Below the pieces are notes generated by a model, which was not told where the DNA came from, did no database searches, and saw only the letters and a list, made by a program, of their open reading frames with translations. Below, in pieces: positions 56,842 to 64,000 of a stretch of DNA of 64,000 bases. A program made the translations under genes and the position numbers. The DNA lies in assembly GCF_000685035.1 (NCBI RefSeq), contig NZ_BAYB01000027.1:1-64000 (forward strand), read 5' to 3'. Within the stretch, counting starts at the first letter, position 1, and each line of letters starts with the position of its first letter. The DNA is from Paraburkholderia ferrariae NBRC 106233 (GTDB lineage Bacteria > Pseudomonadota > Gammaproteobacteria > Burkholderiales > Burkholderiaceae).

Positions 56842-57582
56842 ATGGCGATTCAGGCAACACCGAAGACGGGCTTCGAGGTATGGCAAGACGGTATCAACAA
56901 GGCAGTCGGAGATGCTAGATGGAATTCTTGGGATTGCGAAATCCAGACAGCAGTCAATGAGTACAACCGCCACCTTTCTGGCACAGCAGGGTATGTGCCA
57001 TTGGATTGGCAACTCGTCAAAGCGATGATTTGGGTCGAAACGGGAGCCAATCATTCTGAGTGGAACACCAAGCCAATGCAAATTGGCGTAGCCGGTGATC
57101 CAGGGATGACATCGCTTCTTTCCGGCAAAGAAGGCGGTAACTTAATTCTCCCGCCGACCTTTCAAGGGCGACTGACGACGAGATCAGTCCGAGTCATTCC
57201 AGCAGATAACATCCGGGCAGGTATAGGCTACCTGCTCATGCGTATGGCGAGCTTCGAGTACCGAAGCTCGCCCGATGCTGACACCGAGGTTTACGAAATC
57301 ACTGTAAAGCCGGGCGATAGTCTTGACAAGATTGCCAAAGCACAAGGAAGTACGATCGATACGCTGAGAGGGTTGAATCCGACAACTACTGTTCTACGGT
57401 CCGGGCAGGTGTTGAAATACAGAAAGGCATCGGTACAACGTGTCATCACACGCTGGCGACCCATATCCACGCTGCTGATCTCGCAGCGCTATAACGGAGG
57501 CGGCGCTCCCAACTACGCCAGGAAGCTCGATTACGCATTGTCGTTGGTGCGCAAGGGGAAGGTTGTCGTATGCACACAATGA
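56842..57582 (+). CDS. predicted peptidoglycan lytic transglycosylase with inserted LysM domain (effector-like)
   Basis: A 246-residue protein without signal peptide. Catalytic glutamate E66 is in KAMIWVETGANHSEW, KPMQIGVAG (77-85) matches the GLMQI segment of the SLT/lysozyme fold, and NIRAGIGYLLMRM (123-135) the AAYLL helix. A LysM domain occupies about 151-194 (YEITVKPGDSLDKIAKAQGS). The fold then resumes with QRYNGGGAPNYARKLDYAL (215-233), the AYNxG motif. LysM is thus inserted inside the catalytic fold. The next gene overlaps by 13 bases and encodes an exported LprI-like protein, as expected for an effector with its immunity protein. GC content is much lower than in the flanks. Confidence 0.72.
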   Translation: MAIQATPKTGFEVWQDGINKAVGDARWNSWDCEIQTAVNEYNRHLSGTAGYVPLDWQLVKAMIWVETGANHSEWNTKPMQIGVAGDPGMTSLLSGKEGGNLILPPTFQGRLTTRSVRVIPADNIRAGIGYLLMRMASFEYRSSPDADTEVYEITVKPGDSLDKIAKAQGSTIDTLRGLNPTTTVLRSGQVLKYRKASVQRVITRWRPISTLLISQRYNGGGAPNYARKLDYALSLVRKGKVVVCTQ

Positions 57583-58013
57583 AGCTGTTAGGGGTTTTCC
57601 TCGCGGCTTATATGCCCGTATCGGCACTTGCAGCCGCCACTCCTCCCGCTCCTGGCGAGCGAGCCTTGCGCGAGGAATGCAGCGCCTTCTCCGAAGCTGG
57701 AATGCGAGACTGTTTGGCAAAGCACGCCGACAAAAGCCAGAAGGCATTACGGCAAGCAGAGGAAAAAGTAGCTAGCACCCTCTCAAAATGGGATGAGGAC
57801 AATAAGTACGCTAACGAGGCCAAGGCCAAACTTGCTGCATCAAACAAGGACTTCGCCAGATACCGGGATGCCCAATGTGCATTTGCGTCATCTTTGGGCG
57901 GGGGAGCAATTGGCAACGCCCTCGATATGCGCCGTTTGGCTTGCGTTTCGGAACTCAATGACCGACGAGCCGAACAGCTACTTGACGCGGTGTCTGATTT
58001 GCCGTTGAAGTAG
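57570..58013 (+). CDS. exported LprI/DUF1311-like protein, probable immunity protein
   Basis: A 147-residue precursor. The signal is KLLGVFLAAYMPVSALAA (cleavage near 22). The mature part fits the LprI N-terminal (DUF1311) pattern: REECSAFSEAGMRDCLAKHA, coiled helices, RYRDAQCAFASSLGGG, and RRLACVSELNDRRAEQL. The cysteines match the family's conserved pairs. LprI of mycobacteria inhibits lysozyme, so a periplasmic inhibitor of the preceding muramidase-like protein is the natural reading. AAGGGGAAGG lies 7 bases before this ATG; a second ATG (57579) overlaps the upstream stop. Confidence 0.78.
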   Translation: MHTMKLLGVFLAAYMPVSALAAATPPAPGERALREECSAFSEAGMRDCLAKHADKSQKALRQAEEKVASTLSKWDEDNKYANEAKAKLAASNKDFARYRDAQCAFASSLGGGAIGNALDMRRLACVSELNDRRAEQLLDAVSDLPLK

Positions 58014-58018
58014 TTTGC

Positions 58019-58159
58019 ATGAGCATGTCCCATTTCGAGGCGCTGGCCAGCGCCTGGGCGCGAATCACCGCGGAAACCGAATTTCCCGCCGATTACGAAG
58101 GCCCGGCAGCGCAGAAGGCGTATCGCGCGAGTCAGACCATGCAGGAGCGGATTCGGTAG
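58019..58159 (+). CDS. 46-residue ORF of GC-rich composition, possibly a fragment
   Basis: It encodes MSMSHFEALASAWARITAET and ends with a stop after QTMQERIR. Codon usage is high-GC, unlike the genes on both sides, so it looks like an older backbone fragment caught in the island. I recognise no family. Confidence 0.3.
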   Translation: MSMSHFEALASAWARITAETEFPADYEGPAAQKAYRASQTMQERIR

Positions 58160-58321
58160 TGCCGCCCACCGGCGATATGTGCCTGTTCGCCCGGCCCCCT
58201 GCCGGGTCGGGCCTCGCGGCGCGCGGATCACGCGTCGCGACGGGTGGAAAACCCGTCAGACCTACGAAGCTCTACGAGCCGTAATTCTACGCAGCGCCAG
58301 CACTGGGCAAAATATCATCCC
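58160..58321. other. non-coding part of the 509-bp gap in the island
   Basis: GC-rich, with a hairpin-prone stretch (GGCCCCCTGCCGGGTCGGGCC near 58193-58213). No gene is recognised. The IS5 relic follows at 58322-58471. Confidence 0.35.
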
Positions 58322-58471
58322 CGTCCGCTCGAACGCCATCGAGTCGTGCCAGTCGTGTTCTCGCAGCCGGCGCCAGCATGTCGTGCCTCAGTCGCGGCCG
58401 AGTTCCTGCCGAAGGTCCTCCCATGGAATGCAGGTTCGTGAGACCTGCAGGATGCGGTTCAATGCTGCTCG
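58322..58471 (-). mobile_element. IS5-family transposase relic
   Basis: A 50-codon minus-strand stretch reads RAALNRILQVSRTCIPWEDL, then RQELGRD, a TGA stop, and GTTCWRRLREHDWHD. This is the N-terminal region of IS5-type transposases (RAALxGIxFVLRxGIPWExLPQELG-GxTCWRRL). One in-frame stop and the missing catalytic DDE region make it dead. No terminal repeats are visible. The insertion seems to have removed the front of the gene ending at 58672. Confidence 0.72.
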
Positions 58472-58546
58472 GCCCTTAACCGTGCAGTGTCGACCTCCTT
58501 TGGACGACGGCGTGCATACCGAAATCAGCGGTTCCAGTGTAGTCCA

Positions 58547-58672
58547 CAAATAGCTAATGATTTTTCTGATTTATCAAGTGTTATTGACGACGACTTCGCT
58601 ATAGCGTTGGAGAAGCTGAACCCACATGCCAAAGACTGCCGAAATCGCTTGATACAGGAGGCGTTTATATGA
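58547..58672 (+). pseudogene. C-terminal remnant of an island gene, coupled to the next gene
   Basis: A frame open from the IS relic gives IANDFSDLSSVIDDDFAIAL, then EKLNPHAKDCRNRLIQEAFI and a stop that overlaps the next start (ATGA). Its base composition matches the AT-rich island genes. It looks like the surviving tail of a gene whose front was lost when the IS element entered. No family is recognisable. Confidence 0.5.
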
Positions 58673-59061
58673 CAGGCGAAGAAAAATGTCCGCTTTGCCG
58701 TACAACATATTCGATATTCGAAAATTTTCCGGATCTACCCACGGGAATGGCGTTGAACGTCGAGACCGGCCGCTTCTTTCCACTTGCCATGCTCCGCTCG
58801 TATCAGTCCGGTTACGAGATGACCGAAGCTCTGGGCACCGCGTGGGCATGCCGGTGTCGCGAGTCCATCGCGAATCGTTTCGATGAACAATTCACGCTTC
58901 AAGATGCAAAGGGTCTGCCAGTCACCAATACGTACTACACCATCGAATCACTGGGGAGGCTAGTCCATGGCGTTACTGATTCATCGGGGCGTACCAGGCG
59001 ACATAGAACAGAAGGTGCGAAAGCGATTCGCATTTATCTCGGCCATCGAAATTATGTTTAA
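58669..59061 (+). CDS. small secretion-cargo-associated protein with C-terminal beta-sandwich-like region
   Basis: A 130-residue protein without signal. The N-terminus has a CPLC pair (EEKCPLCRTTYSI) and a later WACRCRES, possibly a zinc site. The C-terminal half (FDEQFTLQDAKGLPVTNTYY, then GVTDSSGRTRRHRTEGAKAI) follows the YDEQF...G.P....Y.I....G....G.TD..G.T.R pattern that I know from type VI secretion proteins, often fused in front of or next to toxin domains. It directly precedes a GH24 muramidase gene. AGGAGG lies 7 bases before the ATG. The assignment to secretion is inference. Confidence 0.55.
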   Translation: MTGEEKCPLCRTTYSIFENFPDLPTGMALNVETGRFFPLAMLRSYQSGYEMTEALGTAWACRCRESIANRFDEQFTLQDAKGLPVTNTYYTIESLGRLVHGVTDSSGRTRRHRTEGAKAIRIYLGHRNYV

Positions 59062-59099
59062 TATTTTACTGAAAATCTCAATAATTCAACAAACCAAAA

Positions 59100-59675
59100 A
59101 TGATCGATCCGTTGCACAAATGCACAACCAATACAAACCCTGATTCGAATGTCAATGTTTACATATCTCGATATTGCAAGCCGTGGAAAATTTCCGATGA
59201 TGGCTTGTCGTTCATTGCCGTATGGGAGTCCGGCGCTCTCGATGGAACGTATGCGGGACATAAAGTAATTGAAGGTTTTATATTGACCGCATATCTTGAT
59301 AACGCCGGTATTCCGACGGTTGGGTGTGGACACCGCATCTACCCATCTGATCACATCAAGGTTGGAGATACCATCTCCCTTGAGCGTGCGAGAGGCTTCA
59401 AAGCGAAGGCCATTGAAAAAGTGGAGAGTCGATTAAATTCCGATGTCAATGTTCCCCTGTATCAGTTCGAATACGATGCTCTGGCGAGTATTATCTATAA
59501 CTGTGGAGAAAATAGTGGTGCGGGCGCAATAATCGACAAAATAAACACAGGACACTACGAGACAATGTTCGACTATATTTTGACATATCGCGTGGGCCGC
59601 AATAAAGGGCTTCCTCCGCGGCGTTTTTCGGAAGCACGCTTGTTTGAATCGGGGATCTATGATGCATCTTACTAG
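59100..59675 (+). CDS. GH24 (phage-type) muramidase, effector-like
   Basis: A 191-residue lysozyme of the T4/lambda-R type. The catalytic glutamate E43 is in IAVWESGALDG; D67 and T73 in TAYLDNAGIPTVGCGHRI reproduce the Glu-Asp-Thr triad spacing of the second half of the active site. LYQFEYDALASIIYNCGENS and RRFSEARLFESGIYD are the late GH24 motifs (compare LxxxQxDALxSFxFNxG and RRxxExxL). There are no holin or spanin genes and no signal peptide, and an exported LprI-like gene overlaps its end, which argues for a secreted antibacterial toxin rather than prophage lysis. GC is low. The start lacks a clear ribosome site. Confidence 0.8.
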   Translation: MIDPLHKCTTNTNPDSNVNVYISRYCKPWKISDDGLSFIAVWESGALDGTYAGHKVIEGFILTAYLDNAGIPTVGCGHRIYPSDHIKVGDTISLERARGFKAKAIEKVESRLNSDVNVPLYQFEYDALASIIYNCGENSGAGAIIDKINTGHYETMFDYILTYRVGRNKGLPPRRFSEARLFESGIYDASY

Positions 59676-60075
59676 CAGATATTTGATCAGCCTTGCTTCA
59701 TTTATCGTCCTCACAAGCATGGCAGTAGCAAAAACGAACCCTGCATGCCTCAAACATTTAGGTGGAGGATATGGCGATGCCGAGTGTTACCACGGTTTGA
59801 GCGCAGACATAACTGCCGATAACGACAAACTCTATAGGAACTTACGGGCAACCATCCCTTTGGGAAATGCGCATCAAAAATTACTCAACGATTACATGGC
59901 ATCACAGAATGACGCCATAAAATACTGTGAGCTGCAACGAAACGCGGGGGCGCAATGGAAAGCAGAGCATGATGGCTCAATGTTTCCTGCACTTTACGAG
60001 CAATGCGTTTACAATATAAGAAAGACGCAAAGCACATTTCTACAGGATTTACTGAAAATGGCAAACTGGAAGTAA
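59659..60075 (+). CDS. exported LprI-like protein, probable immunity protein to the GH24 muramidase
   Basis: A 138-residue precursor. The signal is TSRYLISLASFIVLTSMAVA. The mature part has the cysteine and helix pattern of the DUF1311/LprI family: NPACLKHLGGGYGDAECYHG, KLLNDYMASQNDAIKYCELQ and YEQCVYNIRKTQSTFLQDLL. It overlaps the muramidase gene by 17 bases (GGGG 4 bases before the first of two ATGs), so the pair is co-translated. It differs in sequence from the LprI-like protein at 57570, as expected if each inhibits its own enzyme. Confidence 0.72.
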   Translation: MMHLTSRYLISLASFIVLTSMAVAKTNPACLKHLGGGYGDAECYHGLSADITADNDKLYRNLRATIPLGNAHQKLLNDYMASQNDAIKYCELQRNAGAQWKAEHDGSMFPALYEQCVYNIRKTQSTFLQDLLKMANWK

Positions 60076-60140
60076 CCGAATTCATCGACCGAATTTCACG
60101 TTAACATTGAAATATAAAACATATATCTCAAAAAAAGAAA

Positions 60141-60602
60141 ATGATAAATCGATTTTTTTCACGAGAATCGATATTTATATTAACTTTCTTATCGATTCCC
60201 ATGAGTACCTATGCCGACGGATCCATCAGCTTTAATGAAAAAATCATTCCAATCATAAATGATCGACCACAATTCAGAGATTTTATATTACAGTCTTTTT
60301 CGGTAACAGACACCGGCTGGGGCGTCCGGATAAATAGCTCAACAATGCCGCATATGGGTGGTGCGCGTATGGGGCCATACAGATTTCAGGCTATCTGGCA
60401 TAGCCCCGCCGGCGACACGCCGGTTACCCTCGTCATCGATACAGAAATTAAATTTTTCGATAAAAACCATCGCCAAATAACGGGCGACGATCTGCGAGGC
60501 GTTACCTCCATCACGGAAACGCTCGATTCTATTGAAATAGACCCGCCACGTCCGCAGTCTAAGCAAGCCCCCGCCCAAACCCCTCCCGCAAATCCCGCTT
60601 GA
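60141..60602 (+). CDS. exported protein of unknown function ending the island
   Basis: A 153-residue precursor with a signal (FIFALTFLSIPMSTYA-like, residues about 10-25) and a beta-rich mature part (GWGVRINSSTMPHMGGARMG, VTLVIDTEIKFFDKNHRQIT), ending in a Pro/Gln-rich tail. I recognise no family. Its start region is very AT-rich, while the last 40 codons are GC-rich and overlap the 3' end of the converging acyl-CoA synthetase gene by 44 bp, so the true end may have been created by fusion to the backbone. Confidence 0.55.
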   Translation: MINRFFSRESIFILTFLSIPMSTYADGSISFNEKIIPIINDRPQFRDFILQSFSVTDTGWGVRINSSTMPHMGGARMGPYRFQAIWHSPAGDTPVTLVIDTEIKFFDKNHRQITGDDLRGVTSITETLDSIEIDPPRPQSKQAPAQTPPANPA

Positions 60603-62115
60603 GCACCTTGCCGATGGCGCTGCGCGGCAGTGCATCGACCACGACCACCGCAGCCAGCCGCTGCATCTTTCCCAGCCGTTCGTTCGCCCAGGCCATCAGC
60701 GAAGGCGGCTCGAGCGCTGCCCCTTCGCGCAGCGTGACGAAAGCCACCGGCGTCTCGCCCCAGCGCTCGGACCCCACGCCCACCACGGCGGCCTCGATCA
60801 CGTCGGGGTGCTCCACGATCACCTGTTCCAGATCGCTCGGATAAATGTTGAAGCCGCCCGAAATGATCATGTCTTTCTTGCGGTCCATAAGGACGAGAAA
60901 ACCGTCTTCGTCGAAGCGGCCGATATCGCCCGTGCGGATGAAGCGCTCGCCCGTGGCGTCGTACCACTCCGCCTCCGCGGTCTTGTCCGGCTGCCCGTAG
61001 TAGCCCGTCATCATGGTCGGCGAGCGCCCCACCACTTCGCCGATGCTGCCCGGCGGCAGTTCGCGTCCTTCGGGGTCGATCAGCCGCATCTCGTGGCCCG
61101 GCATCGGCTGGCCGACGGTGTGCAGCTTGCCGGGGTGCTCTTCGGCGCGCAGTTCGCACGACGCCCCGCCCTCGGTCATGCCATAGAACTCGGTGAGCGT
61201 GCCCGGCCAGCGGCGCACCACCTCGGCCTTGAGATCGGCCGCGAACGGCGCGCTCGTGCACGACTTCGACTGGAAGCTCGTCAGATCGTAGCGGTCGAAG
61301 TCGGGATCGGCGAGCAGGCGCCGGTACTGCACCGGCACAAGCATCGTGTGCGTCGCGCGGTGCTGCTGCGCGAGTTCCAGATAGCGCTTCGTGTCGAACT
61401 TCGGCATCAGGACCACGGTGCCGCCGAGACCCAGCGTCGGGAAAAAGCTCACGAGCGTGGTGTTCGAATAAAGCGGCGTGGAGATCAGCGTCACCGCCCC
61501 GGGGCCGTAGCCGCGCGAGATGCTGCGATGCGCATAGGCAAAGCGCATGGCGTGCGACTGCACGATGCCTTTGGGCATGCCCGTGGTGCCCGACGAATAG
61601 ATGATGTTGAAGGCCCATTCGGGCTGGATCGCGACAGGCTCCGGCACGGTGCCCGCAGGCGCGAGCCAGCTATCGAATGCATCCTGGCCGGTCTTCGTGT
61701 CGAGCCGCACCGTGCGAACCGCGGGCGGCGCCGCGGCGGCCGCCAGTGCCTTCTGAACCTCCGCATCGAGAAATACGAGGCCGGCGCCGGCATTTGCGAT
61801 CATGCCCGCGAGGCTGTCGGGATGCGCCGTGGGCGATAGCGGCGCGACCGCGGCGCCCGCGCGCAGCGCGCCGACGAACGCCACCGCATAGGCAATCGAG
61901 CCCTGCGCACAAATGGCGACGACGTCGCGCGGCGCTACGCCATCGCGCTGCAGAGCGGCGGCGCAGCGATCGACGAACGTGTCGAAGGCCGCATAGCTCA
62001 CCGTCTCGCCGTCGCAGACCAGCGCCGCACGCTCGCCTTGCGTGCGGGCCAACAGGCGGATCTCGTCGGGCAGGCTGACGAACGGTACAAGCGCCGTGTC
62101 GGGGGTTCCCGTCAT
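60559..62115 (-). CDS. AMP-dependent acyl-CoA synthetase/ligase
   Basis: A 518-residue ANL-superfamily enzyme activating a carboxylic acid as acyl-adenylate and then CoA thioester. The P-loop is IIYSSGTTGMPKGIVQSH; EFYGMTEGGASCE is the A5 motif; TGDIGRFDEDGFLVLMDRKK is the A7/A8 hinge; and the catalytic lysine is in RSAIGKVLKRDLR. GGAG lies 10 bases before the ATG. It is co-transcribed with an acyl-CoA dehydrogenase and a phosphotransferase-family gene, a common acyl-CoA catabolic trio. The substrate is unknown. Confidence 0.9.
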   Translation of the reverse strand: MTGTPDTALVPFVSLPDEIRLLARTQGERAALVCDGETVSYAAFDTFVDRCAAALQRDGVAPRDVVAICAQGSIAYAVAFVGALRAGAAVAPLSPTAHPDSLAGMIANAGAGLVFLDAEVQKALAAAAAPPAVRTVRLDTKTGQDAFDSWLAPAGTVPEPVAIQPEWAFNIIYSSGTTGMPKGIVQSHAMRFAYAHRSISRGYGPGAVTLISTPLYSNTTLVSFFPTLGLGGTVVLMPKFDTKRYLELAQQHRATHTMLVPVQYRRLLADPDFDRYDLTSFQSKSCTSAPFAADLKAEVVRRWPGTLTEFYGMTEGGASCELRAEEHPGKLHTVGQPMPGHEMRLIDPEGRELPPGSIGEVVGRSPTMMTGYYGQPDKTAEAEWYDATGERFIRTGDIGRFDEDGFLVLMDRKKDMIISGGFNIYPSDLEQVIVEHPDVIEAAVVGVGSERWGETPVAFVTLREGAALEPPSLMAWANERLGKMQRLAAVVVVDALPRSAIGKVLKRDLREGFGRGLA

Positions 62116-62137
62116 GACTTTCGCACTCCTTTGCAGT

Positions 62138-63313
62138 TCAAAGATACGCGCCCAGCTCCATCTTCGCGATGGCGTTGCGATGCACTTCGTCGGGACCGTC
62201 GGCGAGGCGCAGTGTGCGCGCGCTCGCATACGCGCGCGCCAGCCCGAAGTCGTCGCTGACCCCGCCGCCTCCGTGCGCCTGGATGGCCCAGTCGATCACC
62301 TGGCAAGCCATCGAAGGCGCCGCCACCTTGATCATCGCGATCTCCTTGCGGGCGAGTTTGTTGCCGAGCGTATCCATCTTCCAGGCCGCATGCAAGACCA
62401 GAAAGCGCGCCTGGTCGATCAGGATGCGCGCATTGGCGATGCGCTCGCGCGTGACGCCGTGATCGGCGATCTTGCGGCCGAATGCCGTGCGCTTCACGGT
62501 GCGCCGGCACATGGCTTCGAGCGCGCGCTCCGCGCGCCCGATCAGGCGCATGCAGTGATGGATGCGGCCCGGCCCGAGGCGCCCCTGCGCAATCTCGAAG
62601 CCGCGCCCCTCGCCCAGCAGCACGTTCGAGACCGGCACGCGCACGTTTTCGAACAGCACCTCGGCGTGGCCGTGCGGTGCGTCGTCGTAGCCGAACACCG
62701 GCAGATGGCGCAGGACCGTGACGCCCGGCGTCTCCATGGGCACAAGGATCATCGACTGGCGGCGATGTGGATCGGCGTGATCGGGATCGGTCTTGCCCAT
62801 GAAGATCAGGATCTTGCAGCGCGGATCGTTCGCCCCCGAAGTCCACCATTTGCGCGCGTTGATGACGTAGTGGTCGCCGTCACGCTCGATGCGGGCTTCG
62901 ATGTTGGTCGCGTCCGAAGAGGCCACGGCAGGTTCGGTCATCGCGAAGCCCGAACGAATCTTGCCTTCCAGCAGCGGCTTGAGCCATGCGTCCTGCTGCG
63001 CGGGCGTGCCGTAGCGCACGAGTGTTTCCATGTTGCCGGTATCGGGCGCCGAGCAGTTGAACGGCTCCGAACCGATGCCCGAGCGGCCCATGATCTCGCA
63101 CAGCGGCGCGTATTCGAGGTTCGTGAGGCCCGCCGCGCGCGCCTTGTCCTTCAGCCCTTCGATCACGGGCGCAGGCTGCCAGGCGTTGCCCGCGCGGCGC
63201 GCCGCGTCCATTTCGGCCTCGAACTGCGCCTCGGCGGGGTACACGTGCTGATCCGCGAACGCCCGAAGACGTGCCTGCAGATCCTTCACTTTATCCGAAT
63301 GCTCGAAGTTCAT
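62138..63313 (-). CDS. acyl-CoA dehydrogenase
   Basis: A 391-residue flavoenzyme of the ACAD10/11-like group. FAMTEPAVASSDATNIEARI is the FAD/substrate block, INARKWWTSGANDPR the central beta domain, FGRKIADHGVTRERIANARI the helical domain, and IQAHGGGGVSDDFGLARAY plus DEVHRNAIAKMEL the C-terminal FAD contacts. It lies 22 bp upstream of the acyl-CoA synthetase gene. This ACAD type typically pairs with an aminoglycoside-phosphotransferase-like protein, here encoded immediately upstream. Confidence 0.92.
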   Translation of the reverse strand: MNFEHSDKVKDLQARLRAFADQHVYPAEAQFEAEMDAARRAGNAWQPAPVIEGLKDKARAAGLTNLEYAPLCEIMGRSGIGSEPFNCSAPDTGNMETLVRYGTPAQQDAWLKPLLEGKIRSGFAMTEPAVASSDATNIEARIERDGDHYVINARKWWTSGANDPRCKILIFMGKTDPDHADPHRRQSMILVPMETPGVTVLRHLPVFGYDDAPHGHAEVLFENVRVPVSNVLLGEGRGFEIAQGRLGPGRIHHCMRLIGRAERALEAMCRRTVKRTAFGRKIADHGVTRERIANARILIDQARFLVLHAAWKMDTLGNKLARKEIAMIKVAAPSMACQVIDWAIQAHGGGGVSDDFGLARAYASARTLRLADGPDEVHRNAIAKMELGAYL

Positions 63314-63418
63314 CGCGTGATTCCTTCTATCAGAATGGCACCGGGCCGCCGCGCGGGCGCAGTGCGAGGGATGTTGGAATGGGAGCGCATCGGGTCCGCG
63401 CGCCCGGCTCAGATCAAC

Positions 63419-64000
63419 TCAGCGCAGCGCATCGACCTGCTGCGCGAGCGCCCAGGCTTGTTCCGCGAGCGGCCGCGTGCGCCGCCCGGTTTCGAGCGCG
63501 AGCGCGCTCGACGCATTGCCTTGCAGCGCACGCGCCATCACGCCCTGCAGGATGCCGACGAGCCGGAACATGTTGAAAACGAGGTAGTAGCCCCAGGCCG
63601 CAGGCGAAACGCTTGCCCCCGTGTCGCGCGCGGTGCGTTCCAGATAGCGCAGCAGATAGCTGCGTTCGTCAGGAATGCCAAGCGAATCGAGATCGAGGCC
63701 AGCCAACCCGCGCCGCTCGCCCGCCGTCATGCGCCAGATCATGCAGTGATACGCGAAATCGACCAGCGGATGGCCCAGCGTGGAAAGCTCCCAGTCGAGC
63801 ACGGCGAGGATGCGCGGTTCGTCCGGATGGAAGACGACATTGTCGAGCCGGTAGTCGCCGTGCACGATCCGGCTTTCGTCGCCGGGCGGCACGTGCTTCG
63901 GCAGCCAGTCGATCAGGCAGTCGGCGGCTTCGATGCGCTCGGTTTCCGAGGCGCGGTACTGCTTCGTCCAGCGCGCCACCTGCCGCGCGATATAGCTGCC
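63419..64000 (-). CDS. phosphotransferase-family protein (ACAD10/11 kinase-like), start beyond window
   Basis: The last 193 residues or more are visible; the N-terminal lobe lies outside the window. The kinase-like catalytic loop is IVHGDYRLDNVVFH (HGDxxxxN) and the metal-binding segment is AVLDWELSTLGHPLVD. These are the APH/choline-kinase family motifs. Human ACAD10/ACAD11 fuse this domain to an acyl-CoA dehydrogenase and phosphorylate 4-hydroxyacyl-CoAs for beta-oxidation. The separate kinase and ACAD genes here, 105 bp apart, fit the same function in hydroxy-acid catabolism (inference). Confidence 0.88.
   Translation of the reverse strand, partial: GSYIARQVARWTKQYRASETERIEAADCLIDWLPKHVPPGDESRIVHGDYRLDNVVFHPDEPRILAVLDWELSTLGHPLVDFAYHCMIWRMTAGERRGLAGLDLDSLGIPDERSYLLRYLERTARDTGASVSPAAWGYYLVFNMFRLVGILQGVMARALQGNASSALALETGRRTRPLAEQAWALAQQVDALR

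Noticed and set aside
56842..60602. Prophage remnant as explanation for the muramidase genes
   Set aside because: There are no holin, spanin, integrase, capsid or tail genes, and both hydrolases have exported LprI-like partners, which phage lysis cassettes lack.

Overview
The window is GC-rich, densely coded chromosomal DNA. It resembles a metabolically versatile beta-proteobacterium of the Burkholderiaceae (Paraburkholderia, Caballeronia or Burkholderia type). The grounds are the codon bias, the many LysR regulators, an OmpC-like Burkholderiales porin, a type-2 argC, a DUF2934 protein and stacked aromatic-catabolic operons. The assignment rests on gene content, not on a database match. I saw no rRNA or tRNA gene and no CRISPR array.

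Layout. 0-10.6 kb holds mixed single genes: the tail of an FNR-type regulator, a CBS-BON protein, a class V aminotransferase, argC with a divergent LysR gene, a methyltransferase lipoprotein, a secreted beta-propeller and a GSU2403-family nucleotidyltransferase. Three gene relics lie in the wider window (a serine hydrolase and an SDR here, a GNAT at 43.9 kb). 10.7-21.8 kb is one long minus-strand block: a LysR gene, then the eight enzymes of the 3-hydroxyanthranilate meta-cleavage pathway in the order nbaE-H-J-I-G-F-C-D, then kynureninase and an amino-acid permease. Together they can take (3-hydroxy)kynurenine to pyruvate and acetyl-CoA.

21.8-33.8 kb looks like one regulon around a GntR/FCD regulator (26.4 kb): a taurine/NMT1-type ABC transporter with a FAH-family hydrolase and an extradiol-like VOC protein; a DHDPS/NAL-family lyase with an alpha/beta hydrolase; a VOC protein with a D-2-hydroxyacid dehydrogenase; and a porin with an LVIVD beta-propeller. 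All three intergenic regions carry GTATAC-type sites, spaced 20 bp apart in two of them and 40 and 21 bp apart in the third. The substrate is unknown.

33.9-50 kb carries metE, a LysR gene with NAD-dependent formate dehydrogenase, an HPP protein, a Moco-domain protein, a Rieske oxygenase operon with rubredoxin and rubredoxin reductase as its apparent redox partners, and a chemoreceptor. 50-56.2 kb is a MaoC-SDR pair divergent from a complete livHMGF-plus-binding-protein operon.

56.2-60.6 kb is an AT-richer island with Tn3- and IS5-type transposase relics. It encodes two different muramidase/lytic transglycosylase proteins, each followed by a secreted LprI/DUF1311-like protein. This is the arrangement expected of antibacterial effector-immunity pairs, probably type VI secretion cargo. 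From 60.6 kb the GC-rich backbone resumes with an acyl-CoA synthetase, an acyl-CoA dehydrogenase and a phosphotransferase cut off by the window edge.
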